64,000 nucleotides of DNA from contig JAIRVP010000067.1 of the NCBI GenBank assembly GCA_031253835.1, positions 62,001-126,000 of the forward strand. Reading direction: 5' to 3'. Positions within the stretch are counted from its first letter, which is position 1; each line of letters begins with the position of its first letter. This DNA is from Burkholderia sp. (lineage in GTDB: Bacteria; Pseudomonadota; Gammaproteobacteria; Burkholderiales; Burkholderiaceae). Positions 61,983-64,000 of this stretch are shown here, piece by piece. Position numbers and translations under genes: made by a program. Below the pieces are notes generated by a model that ran no database searches, had not been told where the DNA came from, and saw only the letters and a program-made list of their open reading frames with translations.

Positions 61983-62900
61983 ATGATCGACCCGCTGACC
62001 GAAGTCGTGACGCTGCTGCAACCGGGCGCGCAGTACTCGAAGTACGTGCGCGGCGCGAGCCCGTGGGCGATCAACCGCACGGTCGCCGGCGAGCCGTTCT
62101 ACTGCGCGATCCTCGACGGCGGGTGCCGGATCGCGATCGACGGGCATGCCCCGATCGAGCTGCTGCCGGGCGATTTCATGCTGATTCCGGCCGCGTACGG
62201 CGTCGCGATGACCAGCCTCGAACCGCCGGCGCCGGGCGTCGAAACCGCGCCGCCGGTCGCGCTCGACCACGGCGAATACCGGATCGGCGATCCCGCCAAT
62301 CCGGTCGACACGCGGATGATGGCCGGCAACTGCACGTTCGGTTCGCCCGACGCAGCGCTGCTGGTGTCGCTGCTGCCCCGATTCGTGCACGTGCGCGGCG
62401 AACCGCGGCTGACCACGCTCGTGCAGCTGGTGCGCGACGAATCGCGCGCGCAGCGGCCCGCCCGCGAGATCGTGCTCGCGCGCCTGCTCGAAGTGCTGCT
62501 GATCGAGGCGCTGCGCTTCACGCCCGGCACGCACGCATCGCCCGGCCTCGTGCGCGGGCTGGCCGACGGCCGCCTCGCCGCCGCGATCCGCCGGATGCAC
62601 GAGCGCCCCGCGCACCCTTGGACGATCGTCGAGCTCGCGAAGGAAGCCGCGCTGTCGCGCTCGACGTTCTTCGAACGCTTCAGCCGTGCGGTCGGCGTCG
62701 CGCCGATGGAATACCTGCTGACGTGGCGCATGGCGCTCGCGAAGGACCTGCTCCGCCGCAACGAGGGCCGTATCGCGGAAATCGCGGGACGCGTCGGCTA
62801 CAGCTCGGCCAGCACGTTCAGCGTCGCGTTCACGCGGCATGTCGGCCGGCCGCCCGCGCAATATGCGCGCGAGGAACAGGCGGCGGTGAACGAAGCATGA
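61983..62900 (+). CDS. AraC-family regulator with cupin_6 sensor
   Basis: 305 residues. N-terminal cupin_6-type domain (AGEPFYCAILDGGCRIAIDGHAPIELLPGDFMLIPA) and C-terminal AraC helix-turn-helix pair (about 205-300; TIVELAKEAALSRSTFFERFSRAVG and IAGRVGYSSASTFSVAFTRHVG). Divergent from the SDR gene, the probable target. The start is preferred at 61983 over 61923 by the family N-terminus. Confidence 0.9.
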   Translation: MIDPLTEVVTLLQPGAQYSKYVRGASPWAINRTVAGEPFYCAILDGGCRIAIDGHAPIELLPGDFMLIPAAYGVAMTSLEPPAPGVETAPPVALDHGEYRIGDPANPVDTRMMAGNCTFGSPDAALLVSLLPRFVHVRGEPRLTTLVQLVRDESRAQRPAREIVLARLLEVLLIEALRFTPGTHASPGLVRGLADGRLAAAIRRMHERPAHPWTIVELAKEAALSRSTFFERFSRAVGVAPMEYLLTWRMALAKDLLRRNEGRIAEIAGRVGYSSASTFSVAFTRHVGRPPAQYAREEQAAVNEA

Positions 62901-62973
62901 GCCGCGCCTGCCCCCGCCATTCCGCGACCTGCGTACACTACCCGTCACGCAACGACGACGCGCGAGGCATCCG

Positions 62974-63831
62974 ATGACCACAGCCGCAACGGCCCCGGCC
63001 ACGACCGACCACTGGCTCGTCGCACGGCGCGATGCGGAAACCGGCATCGAAAGCCTGCACGCGCATTTCAACGGCCATGCATACGACGCGCACGATCACG
63101 ACGACATGCTCGTCGGCTTCACCGAACAGGGCGTGCAGCGCTTCCAGTGCCACCGTTCGCTGCATACGAGCGTGCCGGGCCGCGCGATCCTGATCGAGCC
63201 GGGCGCGCTGCACGACGGCCACGCGCCCGAAGCGGGCGGCTTCACCTACGGCATGCTGTACCTGCCGCAAGCATGGGTCGAGCGTGCCGCGCGGCGGCTG
63301 GACCTGCCGGGCCTCGCCGGCGTCGAAACCACGTTCGGCCATACGCTCGTCGACGACCGCAGCCTCGTCGACGCGATCCGGAACGCATTCTTCGCGATCC
63401 ACGACAACGAAGGCCGGCTCGCGCGCGACCAGACGCTCGACCGCCTGCTGACGCGGCTCGGCGGCGAGCTGCGCGGCCCGCTCGCGCTGGAAAGCGGCGT
63501 CGTGCCGCCCGCGATCGCGCGCGTGCGCGATCTGCTGCACGAACACATGGACGGCAATCTCGGCCTCGACGAACTGGCGAGCGTCGCCGGCATCGACCGG
63601 TTCCGGCTGACGCGGATGTTCCAGCGCGCATTCGGCACGTCGCCGCATGCGTACCTCGTGCGGCTGCGGTTGCGCGCCGCGCGCCGGCTGCTGGCGGCCG
63701 GCCGCACGCCCGCGCAGGCCGCCGCGGACGTCGGCTTTGCCGACCAGAGCCACCTCGGCCGCTGGTTCCGCCGCGCGTACCGGATCACGCCGGCCGCCTA
63801 CCGGCAACTCTGCACAAACGTTCCAGACTGA
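62974..63831 (+). CDS. AraC-family regulator with cupin sensor
   Basis: 285 residues. Cupin-like arm with metal-type His cluster (HAHFNGHAYDAHDHDDMLVGFTEQG) and a C-terminal AraC pair (about 190-280; LGLDELASVAGIDRFRLTRMFQRAFG and AAADVGFADQSHLGRWFRRAYRITP). Typical of AraC proteins paired with DUF2000 or LysE genes. The DUF2000 gene follows 44 bases later on the same strand and is likely linked. Confidence 0.9.
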   Translation: MTTAATAPATTDHWLVARRDAETGIESLHAHFNGHAYDAHDHDDMLVGFTEQGVQRFQCHRSLHTSVPGRAILIEPGALHDGHAPEAGGFTYGMLYLPQAWVERAARRLDLPGLAGVETTFGHTLVDDRSLVDAIRNAFFAIHDNEGRLARDQTLDRLLTRLGGELRGPLALESGVVPPAIARVRDLLHEHMDGNLGLDELASVAGIDRFRLTRMFQRAFGTSPHAYLVRLRLRAARRLLAAGRTPAQAAADVGFADQSHLGRWFRRAYRITPAAYRQLCTNVPD

Positions 63832-63875
63832 TCGCGCGCGGCAACCGATCATGGGCGCTCCAACCAGGAGCAAGC

Positions 63876-64000
63876 ATGTTCGATACGAAAGTAGCGCTGA
63901 TCGTGCGTGACGATCTCGCAGCGTGGCAGAAACTCAACGTGGTCGCGTTTCTCGCGACGGGTGTCGCGGCCGGTGCGCCCGACGCGCTCGGCGAGCCTTA
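63876..64000 (+). CDS. DUF2000 family protein (5' part only)
   Basis: The first 41 codons run to the window end. MFDTKVALIVRDDLAAWQKLNVVAFLATGVAAG is the DUF2000 signature. AGGAG about 5 bases before the ATG supports the start. Function unknown. Follows an AraC-type regulator. Confidence 0.85.
   Translation, partial: MFDTKVALIVRDDLAAWQKLNVVAFLATGVAAGAPDALGEP

Overview
The window is high-GC DNA with strongly GC-biased codon use and the gene content of a Burkholderia chromosome. The best species pointer is the divergent LysR regulator / class III aminotransferase pair at 58.8-61.1 kb, which I recognise as dgdR-dgdA, the dialkylglycine decarboxylase locus described from Burkholderia cepacia. 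A member of the B. cepacia complex is therefore likely. This is recognition from memory, not a database result.

Layout. 1-2.7 kb: N-terminal part of a repeat-rich autotransporter (minus strand; its 3' part lies outside the window), then about 0.7 kb of AT-richer DNA without a gene. 3.4-10.9 kb: DUF218 protein, MreB/Mbl paralogue, PlpD-like patatin/surface-antigen protein, an OmpR-type two-component pair, and glutaminase glsA. 10.9-14.7 kb: accessory region at the 3' end of glsA. It has a divergent pair of nuclease-like genes (PD-(D/E)XK and HNH), a small orphan gene and a cold-shock gene, punctuated by two extra copies of the last 56 bp of glsA. 14.7-21.9 kb: isochorismatase-like protein, secreted RNase T2, OsmC-type protein, HdeD-type membrane protein with a C-terminal peptidase-like domain, lipoprotein, XRE regulator, HD hydrolase, methyltransferase. 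22.2-29.5 kb: MacA-MacB-outer-membrane-factor efflux operon, DHA2-type MFS exporter and its divergent LysR regulator.

29.5-38.2 kb: a six-gene minus-strand operon for valine/branched-chain acyl-CoA catabolism (acyl-CoA dehydrogenase, acyl-CoA synthetase, mmsA, mmsB, enoyl-CoA hydratase, 3-hydroxyisobutyryl-CoA hydrolase), with a divergent AraC-type regulator. 38.3-44.6 kb: NfeD/stomatin pair, then an operon of an M24-fold protein, an alpha/beta hydrolase-SDR fusion and a PF10118 metal-dependent hydrolase. 45-46.2 kb: a tandem duplication of a whole regulatory unit: promoter, 28-codon leader ORF starting at the predicted transcription start, terminator, DUF2917 gene. 46.4-52.8 kb: small proteins, an AzgA-type purine permease, an AcoR-like sigma-54 activator, a 2Fe-2S ferredoxin and an SRPBCC protein. 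52.9-54.4 kb: copper cluster (DUF2946, CopC, PCuAC and a 57-residue membrane protein). 54.5-64 kb: LysE exporter, LRR-kinase fusion, tRNA-Leu(GAG), quinone reductase with GlxA-type regulator, dgdR-dgdA, an SDR gene, two AraC regulators and the start of a DUF2000 gene.

Two parts deserve most attention: (i) the glsA 3'-end insertion site with its two-nuclease cargo, a candidate small defence module, and (ii) the duplicated leader-ORF/terminator/DUF2917 unit, whose geometry is conserved to the base between copies. I see no CRISPR array, rRNA, insertion sequence, integrase or prophage.
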